Shown here one piece after another: positions 1 to 7,200 of a stretch of DNA of 23,758 bases. Each line of letters starts with the position of its first letter. Within the stretch, counting starts at the first letter, position 1. The translations under genes were made by a program, and so were the position numbers. Origin of the DNA: Hyphomicrobiales bacterium (GTDB lineage: Bacteria; Pseudomonadota; Alphaproteobacteria; Rhizobiales; Aestuariivirgaceae); contig JALSNA010000479.1 in NCBI GenBank assembly GCA_026987255.1, forward strand, positions 1 through 23,758. Reading direction: 5' to 3'. Below the pieces are notes generated by a model. That model did no database searches, was not told the origin of the DNA, and was given only the letters and a program-made list of their open reading frames with translations.

Positions 1-138
1 GAGCTCTTCCAGCTTCACGCAGGGACCTCCGCACATGGAAAACCGGCCCATATCATGCGCCGCCAGATGGGCAAAGACAACCGGATTTGTCCGCTCCCTG
101 GCCATCGCCGGTTGGACATCTCCATAAACCGGAAACAT
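1..138 (-). CDS. Sulfatase-like protein, N-terminal fragment (cut by window edge)
   Basis: A minus-strand frame opens after an in-frame stop at 142-144 and runs off the left edge. It encodes 46 residues if it starts at the ATG at 138. A second ATG at 105 gives a start reading MARERTNPVV and may be the true one; neither has a convincing ribosome binding site. The fragment contains NPVVFAHLAAHDMGRF followed by a Cys-Gly-Gly-Pro stretch and VKLEEL. This resembles the start of alkaline-phosphatase-superfamily sulfatases: a hydrophobic strand, then HD(L/M)GR with the metal-binding Asp, then a CYG-like turn and a PNLDxL-like helix. The CxPxR nucleophile motif would lie outside the window, so the class is an inference from a short match. 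An in-frame GTG at 18 has a good GGAGG seven bases upstream, but using it would discard the HDMGR motif. Confidence 0.45.
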   Translation of the reverse strand, partial: MFPVYGDVQPAMARERTNPVVFAHLAAHDMGRFSMCGGPCVKLEEL

Positions 139-631
139 GGGTTAAAAACGTGATGCACTGACCTTCGTTTGAGGGATTTTTCATGGAGCATTCTGTGTAT
201 GCGCGCCGCTGAAACGAGCTGCGAAATGTATCGATGGGCATGGATTTTCGAATGCCGACAAGCCCGTTTTGATAGTTCGCAAGGTGGTGAAAATTGCCTG
301 TGATTTGACCGTCCACAATTGTACGAATGGCGGCATTTTCGCCCCGAAATCGGCTCTTTTGCTTCGTTTGCGCGATCCAGCCGGAGGCAAGATGGGCAAG
401 GGTGATCCAGCGTCACCGGTAAGTTTGATCGGGAAAGACGATGGCGAGTCTGAGGGCAAGATAAAAGGGACTGGTGCAAACTGTCCGTAACCCATTCAAG
501 GATGTCATTTGCGTCCAATGCGATCATCCCGGGCCTTGCTGTCCCACAAATGGAACCGCTCTGGATATGGCGCCGGGGGCGGGGGCGTGATATGAAGGCT
601 TTCAGTGCAAATCCCGGCAAAGAGGCTTTCC
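139..631. other. Gene-poor intergenic region between sulfatase-like gene and gabD
   Basis: These 493 bases separate two divergent genes. By eye they are clearly lower in G+C than the flanking coding DNA. Open frames exist on both strands, but none has a ribosome binding site, a recognisable domain or the third-position G+C bias of the neighbours. Small inverted repeats occur, such as GGTGA at 401-405 pairing with TCACC at 413-417. I found no tRNA, and no promoter with good -35 and -10 boxes at proper spacing. The promoters of both flanking genes presumably lie here. Confidence 0.5.
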
Positions 632-2095
632 ATGACCACGTCCCTGCGCGAGTTGCTTTCCGATCCCACCTTGCTGCGCGAAGCGTGCTACATCGGCGGC
701 AAATGGGTCAAGGGCAAAGAGACCATCAAGGTGACCAATCCGGCCACGCAGGAGCAGATCGCCACCGTGCCCTCGCTGGGCGGGGAAGAGACGCAAGAGG
801 CCATAGATGCGGCGGCCGGGGCGCAAAAGTCCTGGGCGGCCAAGACGGCCAAGGAGCGGGCGCGCATCCTGCGCTGGTGGTATGAGCTGATCATGGAACA
901 TGCCGATGACCTGGCCATCCTGATGACCGCCGAACAGGGCAAGCCGCTGCCGGAGGCGCGCGGCGAGGTGGTCTATGGCGCGGCCTTCGTGGAATGGGCG
1001 GCGGAGGAGGCCAAGCGGCTCTATGGCGAAATCATCCCCTCGCCCTTTGCCGATGCGCGCATCATGGTGCTGCGCCAGCCGGTGGGCGTGGTGGCGGCGA
1101 TCACGCCGTGGAACTTCCCCAACGCCATGATCACCCGCAAGGCCGGCCCGGCGCTGGCGGCGGGATGCTCCATCGTCATCAAGCCGGCCGGGGAGACGCC
1201 GCTTTCGGCCCTGGCGCTGGCCGAGCTGGCCGAGCGCGCCGGCATCCCCAAGGGGGTGTTCAACGTGGTCACCGGCAAGGCCTCGGTCATCGGCGGGGTG
1301 CTCACCGCCTCGCCCAAGGTGCACATGCTGACCTTCACCGGCTCCACGGAGGTGGGCAAGCTGTTGATGAGGCAATGCGCCGATACGGTCAAGAAAGTGG
1401 GCCTGGAGCTGGGCGGCAACGCGCCCTTCATCGTTTTCGACGATGCCGATCTGGACGCCGCGGTGGAAGGGGCCATGGCGAGCAAATACCGCAACGCCGG
1501 GCAGACATGCGTGTGCGCCAACCGCCTTTTGGTGCAAGACGGCGTCTATGACGCCTTTGCGGAAAAACTGGCGCAGGCGGTGGCGGCGCTGAAGGTGGGC
1601 GATGGCGCGCAGGAAGGCGTGACCACCGGGCCCTTGATCAACGAGGCGGCGGTGGAGAAGGTGGAGGCGCTGGTGGAGGATGCCCGCGCCAAGGGGGCGC
1701 GCGTCATCACCGGCGGCAAGCGCCACGAGCTGGGCGGCACTTTCTATGAGCCCACCATCATCTGCGACGTGACGCCGGACATGCGCATGACCTCGGAGGA
1801 AATCTTCGGCCCCGTGGCGCCGCTCTACCGCTTCCACACCGAGGAAGAGGCCATCGCGATGGCCAATGATACCCAATATGGCCTGGCGGCCTATTTCTAT
1901 GCCCGTGACATGGGCCGCATCCTGCGCGTCGGCGAGGGGCTGGAATACGGCATCGTGGGCATCAACAAGGGCATCATCTCCACCGAGGTTGCGCCCTTCG
2001 GCGGCGTCAAGGAATCCGGCCTGGGCCGCGAGGGCTCCCGCCACGGGGTGGAGGAGTTCACCGAGCTGAAATACATGCTGGTGGGCGGGGTGTGA
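632..2095 (+). CDS. gabD: NAD(P)-dependent succinate-semialdehyde dehydrogenase
   Basis: This 487-residue enzyme is of the aldehyde dehydrogenase superfamily, GabD type. It would oxidise succinate semialdehyde to succinate in the cytosol, the last step of the GABA shunt. Visible motifs are PWNFP at about 160-163 (oxyanion Asn161), the cofactor-binding lysine near 184 in IKPAGETP, FTGSTEVGK at 235-243, the general base Glu259 in LELGG, and the catalytic Cys293 in NAGQTCVCANR. The second cysteine two residues later is typical of GabD and fits its redox control. The ATG at 632 is chosen because AGAGG lies six bases upstream and the N-terminus matches the family; an in-frame GTG at 605 is less likely. 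It ends nine bases before the convergent gene at 2105, with no visible terminator. A related semialdehyde substrate, such as glutarate semialdehyde, cannot be excluded. Confidence 0.93.
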   Translation: MTTSLRELLSDPTLLREACYIGGKWVKGKETIKVTNPATQEQIATVPSLGGEETQEAIDAAAGAQKSWAAKTAKERARILRWWYELIMEHADDLAILMTAEQGKPLPEARGEVVYGAAFVEWAAEEAKRLYGEIIPSPFADARIMVLRQPVGVVAAITPWNFPNAMITRKAGPALAAGCSIVIKPAGETPLSALALAELAERAGIPKGVFNVVTGKASVIGGVLTASPKVHMLTFTGSTEVGKLLMRQCADTVKKVGLELGGNAPFIVFDDADLDAAVEGAMASKYRNAGQTCVCANRLLVQDGVYDAFAEKLAQAVAALKVGDGAQEGVTTGPLINEAAVEKVEALVEDARAKGARVITGGKRHELGGTFYEPTIICDVTPDMRMTSEEIFGPVAPLYRFHTEEEAIAMANDTQYGLAAYFYARDMGRILRVGEGLEYGIVGINKGIISTEVAPFGGVKESGLGREGSRHGVEEFTELKYMLVGGV

Positions 2096-2104
2096 TTTCC
2101 CCGG

Positions 2105-2803
2105 TCACCACCCCCGGCCAGTGATGACAACTTTCAGCAAGGCCAGTTGTCTGCGCCATTGCGGGATGGAGGGCGGCTGGCCTGTCTTTTGCGCCTTGCG
2201 GATGGCTTTCAGCCATATACCGGAGAGGCGAAATGGCAGGTTTCCGCGCCCATGGCGGGCGGATTTCAGCGCTTCTTGCGCCTCATGGGCCATGGCCTGT
2301 CTGTCCAGGGCATCGGCCAGCAATGGCTGACCGGTTCTGCGCGGCCAAGGGGCACGGCGCAGAAGGAAAATCAATCCATGGCCCAAAGCCAGCGGGGTAT
2401 CCGGTTCTTCACCCAGGGCCTTCATCAGAGTCGCAAAGGCCTGCTGGCTCCATTGGCGGCATTCACCAACGGAGGCCAGGGGCGGACCATGCAGACGCGC
2501 GCAGGATTCGAGGAAGGATTCCAGGGGAGCCACATGGGCCTGTCCTTCCAGCAGCTGAAGGGCCGGATGCCCCTGCCCTGCCTTGAGCGCCTCGCGCCAC
2601 CATTGCAGGCGGATGGCAGCCATGGCCGGTTCCGACACGCTCCACGGCAGGCGCAGGGCATCGGCGGCGATGGTCCAGATGGCGAACAATCGCGGCTGGT
2701 CATCTTGCGGGGCCAGAAGGGTGGCCAGATAGGCGTCCAGATCGTGCTCGCGCACGAAGGCGCGGCATTGCGCCACCGCCCTGCCCTGCCGCTGTGCGCT
2801 CAT
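2105..2803 (-). CDS. Squalene/phytoene-synthase-like protein (NDUFAF6-like)
   Basis: This 232-residue protein belongs to the squalene/phytoene synthase fold family. The stretch RLFAIWTIAADALR followed by SEPAMAAIRLQWWREAL is its best signature and matches the bacterial relatives of mitochondrial NDUFAF6. The Asp-rich DxxxD motifs that bind prenyl diphosphate in true synthases are not visible, so prenyl transfer is unlikely. NDUFAF6 is known as a complex I assembly factor; a matching bacterial role is inference. The ATG at 2803 overlaps the TGA of the upstream Mth938-domain gene as ATGA, which fixes the start and implies translational coupling. It is the last gene of the yajC-secDF operon. An upstream extension of the frame adds 29 residues that only shadow the neighbouring gene. 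Confidence 0.8.
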   Translation of the reverse strand: MSAQRQGRAVAQCRAFVREHDLDAYLATLLAPQDDQPRLFAIWTIAADALRLPWSVSEPAMAAIRLQWWREALKAGQGHPALQLLEGQAHVAPLESFLESCARLHGPPLASVGECRQWSQQAFATLMKALGEEPDTPLALGHGLIFLLRRAPWPRRTGQPLLADALDRQAMAHEAQEALKSARHGRGNLPFRLSGIWLKAIRKAQKTGQPPSIPQWRRQLALLKVVITGRGW

Positions 2804-3171
2804 GGCACCGGCAGCAGGAAGGTGGCCGGGATGCGCGCTTCGTCCATGCAGACATTGAAGGTGCGCACCGCCGCCGCCGTGGTCATGCATTCCAGACCGA
2901 TGCCGGCCAGCACCGTGGCCTGCATGAGCCAGTGGGGGGCCGGTCTGTGGGTTTCTCCGGCGCCGAAGAGCACAAAGGCGATGTCACAGCCGCAGGCCAG
3001 GGCGGGAGCGAAGTCCTCCACGCGCACCTGCTCGAAAGTGCCTGGCCGCCAGGAGAAGATGCCGGTGGGCAGGATGAAGATGGCGCCCTCGTGGCGCACA
3101 CCGGCGAAGCGGAAGGCTCCGTCTCCATAGCCCTTCAGGGGCGCCGGCTCCGGCCACAGCCTTTCGCTCAT
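2800..3171 (-). CDS. Mth938-like domain protein (DUF498, NDUFAF3-like)
   Basis: This 123-residue protein consists of a single Mth938/DUF498 domain. Family features include GYGDGAFRFAGVRHEGAIFI near the N-terminus, then LPTGIFSWRP, the FGAG segment in the middle, and a conserved C-terminal region with AAAVRTFNV. The eukaryotic homologue NDUFAF3 assists complex I assembly; the bacterial function is not established. The ATG at 3171 is supported by AGGAGG eight bases upstream, which partly overlaps the secF stop codon region. Only 13 bases separate it from secF, and its TGA overlaps the next start as ATGA. It is therefore co-transcribed with secDF and coupled to the SQS-like gene. Confidence 0.85.
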   Translation of the reverse strand: MSERLWPEPAPLKGYGDGAFRFAGVRHEGAIFILPTGIFSWRPGTFEQVRVEDFAPALACGCDIAFVLFGAGETHRPAPHWLMQATVLAGIGLECMTTAAAVRTFNVCMDEARIPATFLLPVP

Positions 3172-3184
3172 CCCTTGCGCCTCC

Positions 3185-4123
3185 TCATGGCCGGGCGGCT
3201 TGCGCCCTGGCCTTGGTCTCGTCCTCGTTGAACAGGCGCGCGCCGAGCCAGATGAGGATGGGCGCGGCGATGAAGTTGGAGGAATAGGTGCCGACGATCA
3301 CGCCCCAGATCATGGTGAAGGTGAAGCCGCGAATGACCTCGCCGCCGAAAATGTAGAGCGCCGCCAGGGCCACCAGGGTGGAGACCGAGGTCAGGATGGT
3401 GCGCGACAGCATCTGGTTGATGGACAGATCGATGAGTTCCGGCAAGGGCGTCTTCTTGTATTTGCGCATGTTTTCGCGCACCCGGTCATAGACCACCACC
3501 GTGTCGTTGAGCGAATAGCCGACGATGGTCAGGATGGCGGCGATGATCGAGAGGTTGAACTCCATGCGCGTGAAGGCGAACAGACCTATGGTCAGCAGAA
3601 CGTCATGGGTCAGCGAGGCCACGGCGCCTATGGCGAACTGCCATTCGAAGCGGAACCAGATGTAGATCATCACCCCCAGCAGGGCCACCACCACGGCGAT
3701 GATGCCGTCCTTGGTCAGCTCGCCGGAAACCTTGGGCCCGACCACCTCGACGCGGCGGTAGTCCACTTTCTCGCCAAGCGCGGCCTTGACCTTGTTGATG
3801 GCCTTCTGCTGCGCCTTTTCGCCTCCCGGCTGGGTCTCGAAGCGGATCAGGATGTCGCGCGGATCGCCGAACTCCTGCAACTCGAAGCTGCCAAGATTCA
3901 GCTTGCCGATGGTCTTGCGCAACTGCGAGATATTGGCCGGCCCGGGGGTGCGGATCTCGATCAGGGTGCCGCCCTTGAAATCGATGCCGAAATTGAGCCC
4001 CAGGATCACCGCCCCGGCTATCGAGACCAGGATGGCGATGGTCGAGGCGATGACCGCCACGCGCGACCACGCCATGAACTTGATGTTGGTGTTGTCCGGG
4101 ACCAGTTTGATGGGTTTGAGCAT
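3185..4123 (-). CDS. secF: Protein translocase subunit SecF
   Basis: SecF is the smaller RND-type subunit of the SecDF complex, which uses the proton gradient to help pull preproteins through SecYEG. The protein is 312 residues from the ATG at 4123. I prefer this start because AGGGA, straddling the secD stop, lies eight bases upstream; a GTG at 4129 would be too close to that site. The first membrane segment is near residues 18-40 and is followed by GLNFGIDFKGGT, the signature at the start of the periplasmic P4 domain. Five further hydrophobic segments follow, including the conserved SLNDTVVVYDRVREN motif. The gap to secD is 11 bases, typical of a secDF operon. The C-terminal tail is short and charged. 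Confidence 0.95.
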   Translation of the reverse strand: MLKPIKLVPDNTNIKFMAWSRVAVIASTIAILVSIAGAVILGLNFGIDFKGGTLIEIRTPGPANISQLRKTIGKLNLGSFELQEFGDPRDILIRFETQPGGEKAQQKAINKVKAALGEKVDYRRVEVVGPKVSGELTKDGIIAVVVALLGVMIYIWFRFEWQFAIGAVASLTHDVLLTIGLFAFTRMEFNLSIIAAILTIVGYSLNDTVVVYDRVRENMRKYKKTPLPELIDLSINQMLSRTILTSVSTLVALAALYIFGGEVIRGFTFTMIWGVIVGTYSSNFIAAPILIWLGARLFNEDETKARAQAARP

Positions 4124-4134
4124 GTTCACGATCC

Positions 4135-5748
4135 CTAAATCGGTATGGTCTTGGGCCTGGCGCGGGTCACCCAGAAGGCGACGATGAGGCGGGTCAATGT
4201 GTAGGCGGTGAAGACGGTGGTCAGGATGCCCACGCCAAGGGTGACGGCAAAGCCGCGCACCGGCCCCGATCCCAGGCCGTAAAGCACGACGGCGGCAATC
4301 AGGGTGGTGATGTTGGCGTCCAGGATGGTGCCGAAGGCGCGCGAAAAGCCCGTCTCCAGGGCATTGAGCACGCTGCGCCCGTTGCGCAGCTCCTCGCGGA
4401 TGCGCTCGAAGACCAGGACGTTGGAGTCCACCGCCATGCCCAGGGTGAGCACGATGCCGGCGATGCCCGGCAGGGTCAAGGTGGCCTGGAAGGCGGTGAG
4501 GATGCCGATGAGCATGCCGAGGTTGGCCAGCAGGGCCAGATCGGCAAAGATGCCGAAGAGGCCATAGGTGAAGACCATGAACAGCAGCACCGCCACCAGG
4601 CCGATGACCGAGGCCATGACGCCGGCGCGGATGGAATCGGAGCCCAGGGAGGGGCCAACCGAGCGCTCCTCGACGATGGTCAGCTTGGCCGGCAGGGCGC
4701 CGGAGCGCAGGATGATGGCCAAAAGCTTGGTTTCCTCCACCGAGAAGCGGCCGGAAATCTGCCCCGAGCCGCCGAGGATGGGCGTCTGGATGACCGGTGC
4801 GGAAACCACCTTGCCGTCGAGGACGATGGCGAAGGGCTTGCCGACGTTCTTCTGGGTCAGGCGGCCAAAGCGCAAGGCCCCCTTCTGATTGAAGCGGAAG
4901 GTGACGATGGGCTCGCCGGTTCTGCCATCGAAGGCCGGCTGGGCATCCACCAGGTCAGCCCCCTCCACGGTGGCGCGCCGGGAGGTCTGCACCCAGTAAT
5001 GGCGGCCCGGCGTCTTGGCATCGGGCATGTCCGTGCAGCCTGCGGGAACCCGCTCGCCCTTCTGGCCGGTGGGCTGGGCCTCGCACAGCAGCTGGAAGGT
5101 CAGCCGCGCCGTCTGGCCGACGGCCTTTTTCAGCATCGCCGGGTCCTTCATGCCCGGAGCCTGCACCAGAATGCGCTCCGGGCCCTGCTGCTGGATGGTG
5201 GCCTCGGTCATGCCCAGTTCATCGAGGCGGCGGCGGATGACCTCGATGGCCTGCTCCACGGCGCGGCGGATGCGCGCCTCCAGCCCGGCCTTGGAAAAGC
5301 GCAGGATGAAGCGGTTGCCATCCCGGGAAATCTCGATTTCACGCGCCTGGCCGCCGGTGCCGAACAGGCCCACCTGCACCGGCTGGGAGAGCTTTTTCAG
5401 AATGGTTGCGGCCTTTTCCACCTGGGCCGGATCGGTGATGGTGACCACCAGGGAGCCATCCTTGCGCACCGAGATGGTGTGCTTGATCTTGTTCTCGTTC
5501 CACAGGTTCTGGCGCACGTCGCCGCGCAGCTGGGTGGTCAGGGTCTTGACGAGGGAGGCCTTGTCCACCTCCCACAGAAGATGCGAGCCGCCTTGCAGAT
5601 CCAGCCCCAGAACGATGGGCTTGTTGGGCATGAAGGACGGCAGGGCATCGCGCACATTGGCGGGCAGGACATTGGGCAGGGCGAAAATGAAGCCCAAAAG
5701 GACAATGCCGAGGATCGTCAGGGTTTTCCACAGATGCAGGCGGAACAT
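4135..5748 (-). CDS. secD: Protein translocase subunit SecD
   Basis: SecD is the larger RND subunit of the SecDF translocation motor, in the inner membrane with large periplasmic domains. The 537-residue protein starts with a membrane segment at about 8-28 and then LGLDLQGGSHLLWEVD, a SecD hallmark. The long P1 domain follows, with a helix-rich part containing RRLDELGMTEATIQQQG and the ILVQAPG strand. Five membrane segments fill the C-terminal third, with the family motifs LTLPGIAGIVLTLGMAVDSNVLVFERIREEL and RAFGTILDANITTL read in pieces. The ATG at 5748 has only a weak purine stretch (GGA) upstream, so translation may depend partly on coupling to yajC, which ends 43 bases earlier. Confidence 0.96.
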   Translation of the reverse strand: MFRLHLWKTLTILGIVLLGFIFALPNVLPANVRDALPSFMPNKPIVLGLDLQGGSHLLWEVDKASLVKTLTTQLRGDVRQNLWNENKIKHTISVRKDGSLVVTITDPAQVEKAATILKKLSQPVQVGLFGTGGQAREIEISRDGNRFILRFSKAGLEARIRRAVEQAIEVIRRRLDELGMTEATIQQQGPERILVQAPGMKDPAMLKKAVGQTARLTFQLLCEAQPTGQKGERVPAGCTDMPDAKTPGRHYWVQTSRRATVEGADLVDAQPAFDGRTGEPIVTFRFNQKGALRFGRLTQKNVGKPFAIVLDGKVVSAPVIQTPILGGSGQISGRFSVEETKLLAIILRSGALPAKLTIVEERSVGPSLGSDSIRAGVMASVIGLVAVLLFMVFTYGLFGIFADLALLANLGMLIGILTAFQATLTLPGIAGIVLTLGMAVDSNVLVFERIREELRNGRSVLNALETGFSRAFGTILDANITTLIAAVVLYGLGSGPVRGFAVTLGVGILTTVFTAYTLTRLIVAFWVTRARPKTIPI

Positions 5749-5791
5749 GGGGTGGATCCGTTATTGAAGGGATGGGCGGCGCAAAAAGGCC

Positions 5792-6118
5792 TCAGGCGTC
5801 ATTGGCCGGCTGGCCCTTGACGCGCACATCGGCGATATAGCTCTTCTTGACCTTCACCCGCACGCCCTCGGCCAGCTCCACGGTCACCTCGTCATCGGAC
5901 ACCTTGGTGACCTTGCCGATCAGGCCGCCGGAGGTGACGACCGAATCGCCGCGCCGCAGGTTGGCCAGCATGGCCTGATGCTCCTTCATCTTCTTCTGCT
6001 GCGGGCGGATGAGCAAAAACCAGAAGACGCCCATGATGAGCACCAGGGGCAGGAACATGGAAATGAGATCGCCGCCCGCCGGGGCTGCGGAGGCGGCATG
6101 GGCCGGGGTGATGAACAT
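5792..6118 (-). CDS. yajC: Sec translocon accessory protein YajC
   Basis: YajC is a small inner-membrane protein that joins the SecDF complex. The 108-residue product has one hydrophobic segment at about 20-38 (MFLPLVLIMGVFWFLLIRP), followed directly by the family motif RPQQKKMKEHQAML. The cytoplasmic YajC domain with GDSVVTSGGLIGKV comes next. The ATG at 6118 is preceded by AGGAG ten bases upstream, a slightly long spacing. It is the first gene of the yajC-secD-secF-Mth938-SQS-like operon, and a plausible promoter lies about 55 bases upstream. Confidence 0.95.
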   Translation of the reverse strand: MFITPAHAASAAPAGGDLISMFLPLVLIMGVFWFLLIRPQQKKMKEHQAMLANLRRGDSVVTSGGLIGKVTKVSDDEVTVELAEGVRVKVKKSYIADVRVKGQPANDA

Positions 6119-6173
6119 GAGGCTTGCGCTCCTTGATTCTTGTGGCCCGAAGGGGGCAAAGAGATGTTTGTGT

Positions 6174-6182
6174 TGCTATAAA
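6174..6182 (+). promoter_or_regulatory. Candidate extended -10 promoter of the DUF815 ATPase gene
   Basis: TGCTATAAA fits an extended -10 element (TGn followed by TATAAT-like). No good -35 box stands 16-18 bases upstream, which is acceptable for extended -10 promoters. Transcription would start near 6189, about 54 bases before the ATG at 6243. Confidence 0.3.
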
Positions 6183-6203
6183 GCGCCCATGGTGGATTTG
6201 CAA
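6175..6203 (-). promoter_or_regulatory. Predicted sigma-70-type promoter of the yajC-secDF operon
   Basis: On the minus strand TTGCAA (6203-6198) is followed, after exactly 17 bases, by TATAGC (6180-6175). Each box matches four of six consensus positions. Transcription would begin near 6168 and leave a leader of about 50 bases before yajC. The -10 box shares bases with the candidate -10 of the divergent gene. Confidence 0.4.
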
Positions 6204-6242
6204 CACGGGGGCAGGATTACTTTTGTGTCAGGAGAGGCGATC

Positions 6243-7097
6243 ATGGCGGGCAAGAAAAACCTTCTCAAGCGCATGGCCGAGGCCCTGGAGCGCATGGCGC
6301 CCGGTCCGCGCCCCTTCCGCCCCGATGCTGCCCAGGGCTTCGTGTGGGACGAGGAGAGCGCCTCGCTTGTGCCGGTGGCGCGCATCTCGCGCATGCCCCT
6401 GCGCCTGCTGCGCGGCATAGGCCCACAGCGCGAAACCCTGCTTGAGAACACCCGCCACTTCGCCGCCGGACTGCCGGCCAACAACGCCCTCTTGTGGGGG
6501 GCGCGCGGCATGGGCAAAAGCTCGCTCATCAAGGCGGTTCACGGAGAGCTGGTGGAGGAATATCCAGGCCTCAGGCTGGCCGAGATCCACCGCGAGGACA
6601 TCCACACCCTGCCTGCCATGCTGGCCTTGCTGCGCGAGGCGGCGGAGTTTCGCTTCATCGTCTTTTGTGACGATCTGTCCTTCGATGATGGCGATTCCAG
6701 CTACAAGTCCCTCAAGGCGGCCCTGGAAGGCGGCGTCGAGGGGCGGCCGGAAAACGTCATCTTCTACGCCACATCGAACCGCCGTCACCTTTTGCCGCGC
6801 AAGATGATCGAGAATGAACGCTCCAGCGCCATCAACCCTTCCGATGCCGTTCAGGAAAAGGTCTCGCTGTCGGACCGCTTCGGACTGTGGCTCGGATTCC
6901 ACAACTGCTCGCAGGATGATTACCTGGAAATGATCATGGCTTATGCGGAGCATTTCGGATTGGAAACCGGCAAGGACGAGCTGCGCGCCCAGGCCATCGA
7001 ATGGGCCGCCGCCCGCGGGGCGCGCTCCGGACGGGTGGCCTGGCAGTTCATCCAGGATCTGGCGGGGCGGCTGGGAGTACGGCTTGAGCCGTCCTGA
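6243..7097 (+). CDS. DUF815-family P-loop ATPase
   Basis: This 284-residue protein is a DUF815-type AAA-like ATPase. The Walker A motif is GARGMGKSS at residues 86-94, Walker B is FIVFCDDLSF at 138-147, and a sensor-like YATSNRRHL follows at 175-183. The SLSDRFGLWLGF segment near 208-219 and the preceding NERSSAINPSDAVQEK stretch are characteristic of the family. The biochemical role is unknown; the family is annotated only as an ATPase and sometimes compared with DnaA/RuvB-like helicase loaders. The ATG at 6243 has AGGAG eight bases upstream; the frame is open further upstream but that part is antisense to yajC. It is monocistronic: it diverges from yajC and ends in a strong hairpin. Confidence 0.88.
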   Translation: MAGKKNLLKRMAEALERMAPGPRPFRPDAAQGFVWDEESASLVPVARISRMPLRLLRGIGPQRETLLENTRHFAAGLPANNALLWGARGMGKSSLIKAVHGELVEEYPGLRLAEIHREDIHTLPAMLALLREAAEFRFIVFCDDLSFDDGDSSYKSLKAALEGGVEGRPENVIFYATSNRRHLLPRKMIENERSSAINPSDAVQEKVSLSDRFGLWLGFHNCSQDDYLEMIMAYAEHFGLETGKDELRAQAIEWAAARGARSGRVAWQFIQDLAGRLGVRLEPS

Positions 7098-7104
7098 AAC
7101 GGCC

Positions 7105-7135
7105 AGAACCCGGATGGTGGGAGCATCCGGGTTCT
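7105..7135. terminator. Hairpin terminator between convergent DUF815 and nlpD-like genes
   Basis: A perfect 12-bp stem (AGAACCCGGATG at 7105-7116 pairing with CATCCGGGTTCT at 7124-7135) encloses a 7-base loop. It starts seven bases after the DUF815 stop. The plus-strand tail is moderately T-rich (TCGTCCTTG), so it fits a plus-strand terminator best. It may also stop minus-strand transcripts from nlpD. Confidence 0.7.
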
Positions 7136-7200
7136 TCGTCCTTGTCATCAGTCCCGCATGTGATCTTGCAGGGGAACGTGAGCGGGATCTTCCTTCGCAA

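Noticed and set aside
269..490. Plus-strand frame of 73 codons in the left intergenic region
   Set aside because: No ribosome binding site and no similarity that I recognise; composition is not that of the neighbouring genes.
15..620. Minus-strand frame covering most of the left intergenic region
   Set aside because: The translation is rich in Arg, Ser, His and Cys with no conserved pattern, no ribosome binding site, and competes with the better sulfatase-like frame at 1-138.
602..2044. A 480-codon open frame on the minus strand opposite gabD
   Set aside because: Its product is His/Gly/Arg-rich with no family motif, while gabD on the plus strand has every catalytic residue.
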